The notes under the pieces are model-generated. The model had not been told where the DNA came from, did no database searches, and worked only from the letters and a program-made list of their open reading frames with translations. DNA of 64,000 nt from Solea solea (taxonomy: Eukaryota > Chordata > Actinopteri > Pleuronectiformes > Soleidae), in NCBI RefSeq assembly GCF_958295425.1, contig NC_081145.1, forward strand, positions 434,001 to 498,000. Reading direction: 5' to 3'. Made by a program: the position numbers and the translations under genes. Shown piece by piece: positions 1 to 10,453 of the stretch. Position 1 is the first letter of the stretch. Each line of letters starts with the position of its first letter.

Positions 1-410
1 CCATAATCAGTCTCTCGTCGTCCATTGTCTCCGAGACCCTCGGATCAAATGACTGTTGACCTGGGAGCACCGGTTATGACGTAACGTTGAGGTGAAGTTG
101 TGACCTTCGTATTGTGTTTTATTTTGAAAGGGGGGCGGAAGTGTTTTACTTTGATACTGTGTCGGACTTCCTGTCTTGTGCGATCTGCTTCGTTGAAATG
201 TACGAGGTTCAGCAGCGGCAACGGAAAAAATAGAACTGATTCCTATCGATAGCGCTGCGGCGCGGCGAGCCGCTTCTGGGCTGCTGCTGATCCGCGCCGC
301 AGCGCGGCCGGTGGGAATGCTCACATTGATTAGAATGGAAGCTATTTGCAACGGCTACCGCGCCGCGGCCGTTCCGCGGCCGTTCCGCGTCCAGTGGAAA
401 TCCAGGGTTA
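1..410 (-). other. CpG-rich fragment, possible 5' end of a DNA transposon or gene
   Basis: The segment is strikingly GC/CpG-rich against an AT-rich background, with a repeated CCGCGGCCGTTCCG motif at about 361-390. On the minus strand an ATG at 25-23 opens a frame reading M-D-D-E-R-L-I-M before the window edge. That start resembles MADF-domain proteins of PIF/Harbinger transposons, but eight residues are too few to assign it. The longer minus-strand frame at 7-351 has no recognisable domain. It could equally be the first exon and promoter of a host gene that continues to the left. Origin is unresolved. Confidence 0.25.
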
Positions 411-567
411 GAGATTAAAAAGTTAGAATAATGAGTTGTGCAGACTAGACTATTTGTATACTGCAAGGGAATAATGTCCCTGTAAGTCATGTACTTTGGG
501 CGGAAAGCGTGAACATTTTATATAATAGTCAAAGAGAAAGATTAAAAAAGTTAGAATAATGAGTAGC
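411..567. repeat. Left part of a ~125-bp tandem repeat split by an LTR element
   Basis: The block carrying TGTACTTTGGGCGGAAAGCG and ending TTAGAATAATGAGTAGC is repeated on the right side of the LTR element at 7027-7212. The retrotransposon landed inside this short tandem array, and the target duplication GTAGC (563-567) is part of the repeat unit. Confidence 0.75.
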
Positions 568-1207
568 TGTTACGGCCTCCAAACAATTAAATAAAACACT
601 CAGTGGCTCAAATTGGAGACCTTAACATAAAAGGAGGACACCAGAAAATTGAACGTTTTAACAGGTTTTATTCATCAACTTCTCCCACAGGGAAATGAAT
701 ATTCTTGAAGAAAACCACAACTAAAGATAAAATAAATAATATGAATACCTTACCAAATAAAGAATCAGCAAACCAAAAGGGACCTGGAGATGCCAGCCAA
801 ACTCAGCAAAATGGAGGGGGGCCCAGGCCACCCCCTATAGGGACGTCAAAGCTGGTTCCCCCTCCATCCCTGACAAAACCAAATAAACTAAAGCTAAACG
901 AAAGACTGCCGGCCATCTCCAGGCCAAAATAAAATAACAACTAAATCAACGATTACTGAAAAGAAAAGGTATTTAACAAATGATACTGTGGGACTAAGGT
1001 GTTGCTGGGTCTCAGTCTCTTGAGCAACTGAACTGCTGGCTTTTATAGCAGGCTGGTAATTGGGTGGTGACGAGTCTGGATCTGCTGCAGGTGTGTCAGC
1101 CTGAGTGAGCCAGCCTGATAAGAAAAGAAAGACATGCAGGTTTAAGCACAGCACAGGGATTGAAGAAATGTCTTAATGAGTGAGTGATGTCATGGCCACA
1201 CGCAACA
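568..1207 (-). repeat. 3' LTR of the Gmr1-like element
   Basis: This 640-bp copy matches 6379-7026. On the minus strand it begins TGTTGCGTG and ends CCGTAACA. It sits directly after a polypurine tract in element orientation, which makes it the 3' LTR. Confidence 0.9.
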
Positions 1208-1219
1208 CCCCCACCCTAT
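1208..1219 (-). other. Polypurine tract
   Basis: On the minus strand AGGGTGGGGGTG lies immediately before the 3' LTR. This is the expected place for second-strand priming. Confidence 0.7.
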
Positions 1220-1296
1220 GATGGCGAATACCGGGAGTGCAACGTGAGGTCATTCACTCATCAGAAAAAGAGCGTGACAATGTGTCGGCCAGGACA

Positions 1297-1686
1297 TTAT
1301 CCTTGCCACGGACATGCCTGACCTCGACATTGAAATACTGCAAAAATATTGACCACCTCATTAACCTTCGGTTTGTGTTCCGCATCTGGTTCAGAAAAAC
1401 AAAGAGGGTTATGATCAGTATATATCAGCGTAGGTACATTAGAAGAGCCTACATAAACCTCAAAATGCTTTAGTGCCAAAATAAGCGCAAGCGCTTCTTT
1501 CTCAACTGTGGAATACACACGTTGATGCCGATTGAATTTTTTCGAGTAATACGAGACCGGGTGCTCAATCCTATCATCCCCATCTTGAAGTAGGACCGCA
1601 CCCGCCCCCGCATCACTTGCATCCACAGCAAGTTTGAATGGCCGCTCGAACGCAGGTGCAGCAAGAACTGGAGCATTAGTTAACAA
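1297..1686 (-). CDS. Gmr1-like RNase H
   Basis: The frame follows RT directly. It shows the first acidic residue in V-D-A-S-D-A-G-A-G-A-V-L-L, the Glu in Y-S-T-V-E-K-E-A-L-A-L, and Y-T-D-H-N-P-L for the next Asp. This is the usual Gypsy RNase H arrangement. The frame closes about 90 bp before the polypurine tract, so nothing but RNase H lies 3' of RT, which confirms that integrase is not in its usual place. Confidence 0.8.
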   Translation of the reverse strand: MLTNAPVLAAPAFERPFKLAVDASDAGAGAVLLQDGDDRIEHPVSYYSKKFNRHQRVYSTVEKEALALILALKHFEVYVGSSNVPTLIYTDHNPLCFSEPDAEHKPKVNEVVNIFAVFQCRGQACPWQG

Positions 1687-2528
1687 TGCTTTATACCATC
1701 AAAAGAATGCTGACAGCTCGGAGACCATTTATAGCGTACTTTTGGGCTCAACAGGTCGGTTAATGGCGCTGCGATGGCCGAAAAGTTCTTACAGATACTT
1801 CTATAGTATCCTGCTATTCCTAAATACCGCATTAGGCCACGGCGAGTGACAGGAGGAGGAAATGAGAGGATTGCTTCTACTTTAGAATTGACAGGTTTAA
1901 CTTGACCCCGACCCACAATTTTCCCGAGGTATGTCACTGTAGCCTGTCCGAACTCACACTTGGCAAGATTCAGAGTGAGATTGGCCTCACTCAATCTGCC
2001 AAACACCGTCAGAAGCTGTTGAATGTGTTCCTCCCATGTTTTGGAATAAACAACAATGTCGTCCAAATAAGCCTTGCAGCCCGACAAACCCGACAGAACC
2101 GTGTTGACCAAACGCTGGAATGTTGCTGGAGCGTTTCGGACTCCAAATGGCATTACGGTGTACTCTAGGAAAGCGTCAGGAGTCACAAAGGCAGATATAG
2201 CTTGAGCCCTAGGTGTTAACGGCACCTGCCAATAACCTTTTAGTAGGTCGAGTTTTGTGACATACTTGGCACAGCCAACATTATCAACACAGTCATCTAT
2301 CCTAGGCAGAGGATAACAGTCAGGTTTTGTGACCCCGTTTACTTTTCGATAATCGGTGCAAAACCGATCCGAGCCGTCAGATTTTGTAGCCAAAAGACAG
2401 GGTGAACTCCAAGCACTTGTGCTGGGCACAGCTATGCCGTTTTCCAACAGGTAGTTCACCTGTTTTTGGAGACAAAGCCTTTTTTCAGGATTAGGCGTGT
2501 TGTTTGATTGGCGGAGAATTGTCAACAT
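1680..2528 (-). CDS. Gmr1-like reverse transcriptase
   Basis: The 282-codon frame contains the ordered Gypsy RT blocks. L-L-E-N-G-I-A-V-P-S-T-S-A-W-S-S-P comes near the start, then D-Y-R-K-V-N, K-L-D-L-L-K-G-Y-W-Q-V-P, and V-M-P-F-G-V-R-N-A-P-A-T-F-Q. The catalytic Y-L-D-D-I-V-V-Y-S box follows, and then Y-L-G-K-I-V-G. No stop interrupts the palm core, so this is the best preserved domain of the element. The frame ends where the RNase H frame (1686-1297) takes over, a small shift rather than a deletion. Confidence 0.9.
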   Translation of the reverse strand: MLTILRQSNNTPNPEKRLCLQKQVNYLLENGIAVPSTSAWSSPCLLATKSDGSDRFCTDYRKVNGVTKPDCYPLPRIDDCVDNVGCAKYVTKLDLLKGYWQVPLTPRAQAISAFVTPDAFLEYTVMPFGVRNAPATFQRLVNTVLSGLSGCKAYLDDIVVYSKTWEEHIQQLLTVFGRLSEANLTLNLAKCEFGQATVTYLGKIVGRGQVKPVNSKVEAILSFPPPVTRRGLMRYLGIAGYYRSICKNFSAIAAPLTDLLSPKVRYKWSPSCQHSFDGIKHC

Positions 2529-2653
2529 CTATGTCATGCTGCAACACGTGCGTGCGAGTCGGCACATCTGAAAAGAGAGTTAAATTAGAGCCAATTAAAC
2601 CAATCACATCCTCACGCTGAAACTGAACCAAATTTGGAAAACAATCATGAAGA

Positions 2654-4007
2654 TTAGAAAGCATTTCTGAGTTTTTTTAGTCGCCCCTGAATTACAACAC
2701 TGGATATACCTACAATATCATCCTGGTCATCAAGAGATTCAGGAGGAGGAACTCTGGCATTGCTAGACAGCGCCAGAGTTACCTTGTCACCATCAGCAAT
2801 TTCTATACTGGACAGCTCCGGTGCCACACTGACCTCTGGACCATCAGAAGGGGTGGAAACAGACTCAGACGCCCTGTCAAAATAAGGCTTCAACATATTA
2901 ATATGACACAGCCTACCACGCCGTCGACGTTCAGGGGTATCAACGATGTAGTCTCGATCGCCCACCTTCTTTTTGATTTGGTAAGGGCCGCTATAACGCG
3001 CCTGCAGAGAAGAGCCAGGAATAGGCAATAAAACCAACACTTTATCGCCTGGACTAAAACTCCTGCTTTTCGCATCCTTGTCAAACCATCTCTTCATTTT
3101 GCCTTGTGCAACGGTCATGTTTTGCTTTGCCAATTCACAAGTGCGATGAAGTTTGAAACGAAACTTTGTCACATAGTCGAGCAGATTTTGAGGTTTGCTA
3201 TCACCCAGCCACTTCTCCTGCAAGAGTCTAAGGGGCCCTCTCACAGTGTGTGCAAACACCAGCTCGGCGGGACTAAAGCCGAGGGATTCTTGTACCACCT
3301 CACGAGCGGCAAAGAGGAGGAGATGGACACCCTCGTCCCAGTCCCTGTCAAACTCAAGGCAGTACGTGTGCAACATAGACTTCAATGTCCTATGGAAACG
3401 CTCGATGGCTCCCTGACTCTCTGGGTGATAAGCGCTCAAACACAAATGAGTGATGTTAAGCTGTTTCATAACTTGTGCAAAAACACGCGACATAAAATTA
3501 GTTCCCTGGTCGGATTGTACAATTTTGGGAAGGCCGAACACAGAGAAGAACTTGACCAAGGCTTTAACAACAGCTGGAGCTGTAATAGAGCGCAAAGGAA
3601 TCGCCTCGGGGAAAGCGAGTCGCTGTGCACATTATAGTTAGTAAGTACTTGTTACCACTCTTGGTGCGAGGGAAAGGCCCAACACAGTCAATTTGCACAC
3701 GCTCGAACGGCTCTCCAATAACAGGGATTGGATAAAGTGGATATGGAGAGATGGCTTGAGTTTTAGCAATCTGGCAAACATGACAAGTTTTACAATGGTG
3801 ATGCACGTCACCTTTTAGTCCTGGCCAGAAAAAGTACCGCAAGATACGATCAAAACTCTTATTAATTCCTAGGTGACCAGAAAGTGGATTATCATGTGCT
3901 AGTTTCAAAATCTCACTTCGATATGTTTGAGGGATAACGATCTGTTCCACCACCCCCCAACTATCATGGCCAGATAAATGTGGAGGTGTCCACTTACGCA
4001 TGAGCAC
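2654..4007 (-). CDS. Gmr1-like integrase, located upstream of RT (frame-broken)
   Basis: The N-terminal HHCC zinc finger is in frame 4007-3564: H-D-N-P-L-S-G-H-L-G, then C-K-T-C-H-V-C. The catalytic core is split by a frameshift near 3600. The first Asp lies in I-D-C-V-G-P-F-P and the second in S-D-Q-G-T-N-F (frame 3595-2654). The Glu is in P-E-S-Q-G-A-I-E-R-F-H. A C-terminal GPY/F-type module (S-G-P-Y-Q-I-K-K-K-V-G) follows near 2990. All three DDE residues are present although the frame is broken. Its position between protease and RT is the defining oddity of the element. Confidence 0.85.
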
Positions 4008-4630
4008 GTTACCTTTTTCAACAGGAAAAACCCTGTTGATAAATCATCTAACTTCTCTCCTGAAATCACACATTCAAAGAGAGGAGCTAGTGACGCGTCC
4101 CGCTTTTGATCGGCAACTAGCTGCTCACGTGACATGCAAACCTTAGAGTCAAGTTGAGGCAAAACAGAACGGGCAGGGATCTCTGGAGAGGCGGGTGGAG
4201 AAGCTGAACAGTCAACCAGAAAACTGTCAGACAATTCCACCTCAGCCTCCAGTTTTTCACGCTCGGCCATTGCCCGCGTCATGGCACAGACAGAGAACAC
4301 TTTGGGAAATCTCAATGCCAAATCGTCAGAGTTTCCCGGCAGAGGAACAACAATTACCTGTGGATTAATGAGCATTTTACCACCAGCCAAATCGTTGCCC
4401 AAGAGCAGAGTCACCCCCTCGATTGGGAGTTGCGCACGGAGCCCCACCTTAACAACCCCCTTGACCAAATCTGACTCAAGATAAATGTTATGAAGCGGCA
4501 GGCCCACATATCGCATATCAAAACCTCTAACAAGCACATCTGATTTAACGGCAGATTTATCTGAAAATGGCAACACATGCTCCAAGATTACAGATTGGTT
4601 GGACGCCGTGTCCCTGATGATATGAACTGG
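3905..4630 (-). CDS. Gmr1-like aspartic protease region
   Basis: Just upstream of the first Met of the 4585-3905 frame, the minus strand reads R-D-T-A-S-N-Q-S. This is the D-[ST]-[GA] active-site triad of a retropepsin. About 80 residues later comes L-L-L-G-N-D-L-A-G-G, the second conserved protease motif (usually LLG-D). The domain therefore spans roughly 4620-4340. The rest of the frame is an acidic linker, and it ends inside a frame overlap with the integrase ORF, so a frameshift lies near 4000. It would act as a dimer to cut the Gag-Pol precursor. Confidence 0.7.
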   Translation of the reverse strand, partial: PVHIIRDTASNQSVILEHVLPFSDKSAVKSDVLVRGFDMRYVGLPLHNIYLESDLVKGVVKVGLRAQLPIEGVTLLLGNDLAGGKMLINPQVIVVPLPGNSDDLALRFPKVFSVCAMTRAMAEREKLEAEVELSDSFLVDCSASPPASPEIPARSVLPQLDSKVCMSREQLVADQKRDASLAPLFECVISGEKLDDLSTGFFLLKKVTCSCVSGHLHIYLAMIVGGWWNRSLSLKHIEVRF

Positions 4631-4634
4631 TACC

Positions 4635-5975
4635 TTAGGGGCCCCCCTCTGTCAAAGAGACAAAACCTTTCATCAAAAAGGGCTGGAATTCAGGGTCAGG
4701 AATGTGCACCAGCTCTGCTGAGGCTGAAATCAAAGACTCACTTTTAATTAACACAACAGATTTTGGTGGTTGAGACTTGTTCTTAAGAGTAAAGCATTTG
4801 TTAAGGGTGTGACCAATTCTCTTGCAATAACTGCAAGTTGGTCTCTCCTTCACACCCTCCCCACTGTCTGACTTTTCAGGCTTCTCTTCACACACACCTG
4901 TTTAACAAATTGAACATAGGTTTTTACATTGTCTGAGTGAGAAGAGCTAGATTTGTCAGAGTGAGGAATGTTAGATTTGCGCCATAGGGAGTAAGAACTA
5001 CGCTCTGACACAGGAGTCCTCTCAAAACGGTCCCTGTGGGTGAGCACATACTCATCCGCCAGGACAGTTGCAGCTGCAAGTGTCTAAGCCTTTTGTTCAT
5101 TAATATAGGTTGCCAGCCTATATGATAAACAGTTTTTAAACTCTTCTAGCAGGATGAGCTCACGTAACTGTTCAAACTCCGTTACTTTTGATGAATGACA
5201 CCAGCGGTCAAACAGCCTCTTTCTCCCGACCAAACTCAGAAAAGGTGTGATTGTCTAATTTTTTATAACGGCGAAACTTTTGCCTATAGGCTTCAGGCAC
5301 CAATTCAAATGCCCTAAGCACAGCAGCCTTGACGTTGCCATAATCAAGACTGTCAGCAGGTGACAATGATGTATATGCCTCCTGGGCTTTCCCAGTCAAC
5401 ACACACTGCAATAGTAAGGGCAAAACCTTTTTGGGCCATTTTAAAGTGTCAGCCGTACGCTCGAACAGAACAAAGTATTTATCAACATCTTTACCATTAA
5501 ATGGAGGAATCATACGGATACATTTGTTTACATCGAAATCAGCTTGTGCACCACTGCCATGTTGTGGGGGAGGGGCCTGGTTTAGCTCTAGCTCTTTCAA
5601 GCATATTTCTCGTTTAGTCTGCTCTTCCATTTCCATTTGTTTAAACTTGAACTCCTGCTCTTTAAGCCTGGCTGCTGCCTCCCTCTCACTAGCTTTGTCC
5701 TGCAACTCTAGCCGCCGCAGCTCTAGCTCCAATTCCAATTCCCTAATGCTTTGATCAGGAAAGGCCTGTTTTATTGGTGAAACGGCCATGCCAGGATCAG
5801 GCACAATGCCTTTCTCAAACAATGCAGTCCATAATTCATGTTTTATCACCTTCTTTGCTTTTGTCTTTGAGACTATGATACTATAATGATGAGCAATAGA
5901 AGTCAAATTATCTTTAGTGTATTTATTAAACACCTCAAGAGAAGGCTGCTTAACAAACTCTAAGATAAACTCCAT
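4635..5975 (-). CDS. Gmr1-like gag with SCAN-like capsid region and zinc knuckle (frame-broken)
   Basis: The first frame (5975-5208, 255 codons) has an N-terminal helical region and then a Glu/Arg/Lys-rich coiled coil with LELELELRRLELQ at about residues 79-91. A SCAN-like capsid segment follows at about residues 155-250, with the typical P-E-A-Y-R-Q-K-F-R signature near its end. SCAN domains of tetrapod zinc-finger proteins are known to derive from the gag of Gmr1-like elements, which fits the pol order of this copy. The frame is lost near 5200. A later frame (4895-4635) carries one CX2CX4HX4C knuckle (C-S-Y-C...H...C). The product would be a capsid/nucleocapsid precursor. At least two frame breaks make this copy non-functional. 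Confidence 0.8.
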
Positions 5976-6363
5976 CCTGAACTATGGCTACTAACTTATT
6001 TGTATTGAAAAATGATCGCAAAGCGAAGAAAAACAAGCGCATCAAAAATTGCAGAGCAATACAGGTTTTAAGGCAAAAAGCCACCTCAAACGCTTGTAAA
6101 AAATACAAATAAGGCAAAAAAGAAAACGCCCAATGAGACACAGGCCAGCAATGAAAAACACTGCCCACCCAGCACTACATAAGTGGTGTCCTGATAAATG
6201 ATGTGCGAACAATTGATGTATACCAATGCAAATAACAAATCAGAAACTCAGTAATAATGACCTGTAACTAATATTGAAATAAAGTACTGATATTTTTTGC
6301 AAACAAAAGATAGACCAATCAATTTAATTAATTAAGGTGGACAAAATAAATCCAAAATGTTTT

Positions 6364-6375
6364 GACGAGCCCCCA
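6364..6375 (-). other. Primer binding site, tRNA-Pro type
   Basis: On the minus strand, three bases inside the 5' LTR, the sequence is TGGGGGCTCGTC. These 12 bases equal the start of the classic tRNA-Pro primer site used by gammaretroviruses. The match stops after 12 bases. Confidence 0.75.
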
Positions 6376-6378
6376 TTA

Positions 6379-7026
6379 TGTTACGGCCTCCAAACAATTA
6401 AATAAAACACTCAGTGGCTCAAATTGGAGACCTTAACATAAAAGAAGGACACCAGAAAATTGAACGTTTTAACCGGTTTTATTCATCAATTTCTCCAACA
6501 GGGAAATGAATATTCTTAAAGAAAACCACAACTAAAGATAAAATAAATAATATAAATACCTTACCAAATAAAGAATCAGCAAACCAAAAGGGACCTGGAG
6601 ATGCCAGCCAAACTCAGCAAAATGGAGGGGGGCCCAGGCCACCCCCTATAGGGCGGTCGAAGCTGGTTCCCCCTCCCTCCCTGACAAAACCAAATAATAA
6701 ACTAAAGCTAAACGAAAAGTAGGACTGCCGGCCATCTCCAGGCCAAAATAAAATAACAACTAGATCAAGGATTACTGAAAGGAAACGGTATTTAACAAAT
6801 GATACTGTGGGACTAAGGTGTTGCTGGGTCTCAGTCTCTTGAACAACTGAACTGCTGGCTTTTATAGCAGGCTGGTAATTGGGTGGTAACGATGCTGGAT
6901 CTGCTGCAGGTGTGTCAGACTGAGTGAGCCAGCCTGATAAGAAAAGAAAGACATGCAGGTTTAAGCACAGCACAGGGATTGAAGAAATGTCTTAATGAGT
7001 GAGTGATGTCATGGCCACACGCAACA
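6379..7026 (-). repeat. 5' LTR of the Gmr1-like element
   Basis: This 648-bp copy is the partner of 568-1207. It adjoins the primer binding site at 6364-6375. Two indels of a few bases and scattered substitutions separate the pair. Confidence 0.9.
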
Positions 7027-7212
7027 GTAGCGATGACTAGACTATTTGTATACTGCAAGGAAATACCTGTAAGTCATGTACTTTGGGCGGAAAGCGTGAA
7101 CATTTTATATAATAGTCAAAGAGAAAGAGATTAAAAAAGTTAGAATAATGAGTAGCGATGACTAGACTATTTGTATACTGCAAGGAAATACCTGTAAGTC
7201 ATGTACTTTGGG
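7027..7212. repeat. Right part of the ~125-bp tandem repeat
   Basis: GTAGCGATGACTAGACTATT occurs at 7027 and again at 7152, giving a 125-bp period. The second copy decays after about 60 bp. The unit matches 411-567, left of the LTR element. Confidence 0.75.
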
Positions 7213-10200
7213 CGGAAAGCGTGAAAATTCAGCTAATGAGTGACAACACAGTAAGTTGAATATGCAGTCAAAATTGAGCATAGAAGTTGTAAAACTTAAG
7301 TTAAAGAGAAGAAGAAAAGGAAAATATCTAAAGGAAAGAAGTGAAATCCCATGCATGGGTTTATTTAATCAAAGAAGTGAGACAGCAGATGAAAATAGAT
7401 GATGAAAGTTGAGGTTAATAGCGTGCACGCATGGAGAAGAAGTCTATCAAGGATAGATAATCGTGGAAACAAAATTTGGTAGGAAAAAACCGGTATATAA
7501 ATGGATCGATCCTAGATGACTGAGGGCAGAGGATGAGTAGAAGAGGAAACGTTTTAAAAAGAGTGTTAAAATTAAGATTTCTATTAAAGTTGACATATAA
7601 ATTTAAAAATTGAGATTGGGTCAAATTTTAAATTTGGACTAAGTGTTGTTTTGTGTTGTTTTGTGTTGTTTTGTGTTGCTGTAATTTGTGTGGCTGGCTT
7701 TGTGTTGTTTTATGTGTGTGTGGACATCAGCTCATCTTCAGAGTTTGTGTGAGGAGGAAAAGCTACTTTTGACATGTGGTCATTGAAGCCAGAAGGGCTG
7801 CAGGGGAGAGATGGTGTCTTCAAACTCATGAGCGATTACGGAAAATGATTAGGGATTCGATTGTTATATTGGATCCATTGGTAAACAAAATTAGTTTTAA
7901 AGCATGGTTTGGCTAGCAGACATTGTGTGTAGAATATTGAAGAAAATAAAAATAAAAAGAGGGAAAGTCCAGATAATCCAGATTGAATTTGGGGGAATAA
8001 TAATAATAATAATAAGAATAATAACAACAACAATGATAAGAACAAAAGAAAGTTGAATAAAATAGAGTCAAAGGAGATAGTTTAATCTAGTCTTAAAGAG
8101 GAAATGTAGAGGAAAGACGAGATAATGCATTTATGATAAAAAGATAAACCATGTTTGGAGCATTATCTCATTAAATGTCTGATCATAGAGTGTAAAAATG
8201 AATGTAAAGAAAAAGGGTGTAGTAGTTTGCATGCAATTGCATGAGATGAATTAGGTGTGTTAGATTAGAAATGGTTTAATTTCATAATAGGAGAAGAGGA
8301 GTGTGCTGTGTGGATGTGGTTGACGTGATGAGAACATTACTGAAGTGGTCATTAACTAACACATCAATCTGTAACATATATATTCCAGTCACTATAGGGC
8401 TGAAATAATCTGGGTGATCAAGAATCATTTATGTCTTTAAAGACTTCTTTAAAAGTGTATTTGACTGTATGAAGCAACATTTGGACACATTATCTAAAAT
8501 TAGGCTCAGGAGATATCAGAAGTCATAAGGAGAGACATAGGACGCTGTGTTCTCTTCAGGGATCCCAGGGCAGAGAAGAAATGGGGGACGCTCTGTCTCT
8601 TCTCAGGCCTTAAGTAAACACAAGCACTGCCCAAATGAAATATCTCCTGAAAACATACAAACATACATACATTTAATATAGGTATAGTGGACTACCCTGA
8701 CCGGACTGACCTACCCTGACCGGACTGACCTACCCTGACCGGACTGACCTACCCTGACCGGACTGACTGAAAAGAAAAAAGGGAGAGAAAAACTGTGTAA
8801 AATAAGAGAATGTACTGTATGTGTGCGTGTCTGTGTGTAATGTGAACAGTGTATTGAGTATGCGTTTGTGCTGAAAGTTGTCCAAAGTGTGCTGGCAATC
8901 AAACTCGTCTGTGTTGAAACTGAACCTAGCCATCTGAATTTCGATGTTTGAATGAAAAAGTACAAAGTCAAATGTATTAATCTGGAAATGGTGTTCTGCT
9001 TCAAGGTGTTTATGATGGTGTTGACATTTATTACTTTTATTGGTAAAGTTAAGATACATATTTACAGCTGATTGGAATAAAATTAACGGATAAATTAACA
9101 GTGTATCACTGCTTAGTAACTTGAGTTATAGTGATTAGAAATGGTGCAAATAGCAACTAGAAAATGAATGTGAAGTTACAATTTCTGTGATTTTGGGCAT
9201 AGCCTGGAGCAGTATTCTCCTCGCTGTCATAAAAAAAGAAAAAAAATTAAAACTTGAGAACTCAGTTTGAAGAAGGCGGGGCTATCTATGTAACCCTATA
9301 ATTTTGTACAGTCACCTCCCTCGTTCCTCTGTGAGACCTCAGTCTCCGCCCTCTCTCTTCCTTTCCTCAGCACAGACTCAAAACTTTGAGCAGGAGAAAA
9401 CAGGATGATTAAAGCCGCTGTATGTAAGCTGCAAACATACAAGAGAGATTTGGTTAAAGAAATTTAAATTGAACATATTTAAAAGATATAAGATATATGC
9501 AAATATATTGGTAGATGAATTTAGATATTTAGGCTGTTTCTCATAATGAATTGTATTTTGCTGTAGCATTGAAACACTTTTCAACTAGTGCCTAGTTTGA
9601 ATGAGATCAGGCATTTCATTTAAAAGTTTAAAGTAACAAATGTGGAGATTTAAACAATATTGGAGAGATTAACAATGTATATGATATCAGATATTGGTGT
9701 GGGGAGTAAACATCCTGACCTCATGAAGGGCATTCAAAAGATATCAGGGAGATACAGGATTAGAATGCATGGCCAAAAGTGAGTGAGGACATCTGAATTA
9801 GAGATCAACAAAAGAAAAGCCAAAAAGCAGAAAACAACAAAAGGAATTTGTAATAATATGTTTCTTAAAAGACAGGTTATGATCTAATATACAGGCCCAA
9901 CATACACCCACCAGATAGACTTTCTCTTGGTCAGTATACTATTTGAATTCAAAGGTACTCAGGGTCGTTAGGTACCATACACTTGACCTTGGGAGGCTGA
10001 TGTCCTGACTGCTAGACATTCATGAGGGGGCTAGTGAGTGGATGAGAGCATATGAGGAGAAAACAGTGGAAGAAAATCTTGGTACTTGGGACTCAAGGTC
10101 TTGGGACATCAGCAGTGGAGAACCTATACTGCACTCCAGATGAGATGACACCAAGTTCAAGGCTTCTCAAAAGATGATGTGGAGAGAATGATGTGAATCT

Positions 10201-10400
10201 CCCACTACAAAAGATCCAGAGGCGCTGAAAAGTGAACATATCTTTGAGATGCAAAATGAGACCATGACGAGAAAGCTGGCACAGTTACAGCTTTGGGAAT
10301 TGAAAATAAATGCAAGATCGAAGACACAAGTTCCAGTGATGAACAGTGACGTGGACAATGTAACTCACAGCAGTGAATGATGACTTAAAGGATGCTGCCG
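7213..10400. other. AT-rich decayed DNA without a recognisable gene
   Basis: No frame longer than about 100 codons has coding character. It contains a TGTTGTTTTG pentamer-type repeat at 7642-7690, a (TAA)n/(CAA)n run at 8000-8035 and a 19-bp tandem repeat at 8692-8767. The right end leads into a lone nucleocapsid-type zinc knuckle, so part of it may be the remains of a retroelement gag region. Confidence 0.5.
8692..8767. repeat. 19-bp minisatellite, four copies
   Basis: The unit CTACCCTGACCGGACTGAC is repeated four times almost perfectly. The short minus-strand reading frames across it are repeat artefacts. Confidence 0.9.
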
Positions 10401-10411
10401 CACCAGATGTG

Positions 10412-10453
10412 TGCTGTGGATGTGGTGAAACTGGACACATTGTGGAACACTGC
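10412..10453 (+). pseudogene. Orphan gag nucleocapsid zinc knuckle
   Basis: The plus strand encodes C-C-G-C-G-E-T-G-H-I-V-E-H-C, a canonical CX2CX4HX4C retroviral/retrotransposon nucleocapsid knuckle. Stops flank it closely. About 2.9 kb downstream is an LTR preceded by a polypurine tract (13310), so the knuckle may be the last coding trace of the same plus-strand retroelement. That link is inference. Confidence 0.5.

Larger units (their letters stand above)
568..7026 (-). mobile_element. Ty3/Gypsy LTR retrotransposon of Gmr1-type domain order
   Basis: A complete proviral structure lies on the minus strand. It has two LTRs (568-1207 and 6379-7026) with TG...CA ends and a perfect 5-bp target duplication GTAGC (563-567 and 7027-7031). 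Reading 5' to 3' on the minus strand, the order is gag, zinc knuckle, protease, integrase, reverse transcriptase, RNase H. Integrase upstream of RT is normal for Ty1/copia but not for Ty3/Gypsy. Within Gypsy it is the known hallmark of the Gmr1-like group described from deuterostomes. The RT and integrase motifs are Gypsy-like, so I call it Gmr1-like. Several frameshifts and stops break the coding region. The LTRs differ at about 19 positions plus two small indels (roughly 3%), so the insertion is not very recent. Confidence 0.9.

Noticed and set aside
8711..9059. Two minus-strand frames near the 19-bp repeat
   Set aside because: Their ends are the repeat itself and the remainder has no coding character or domain.
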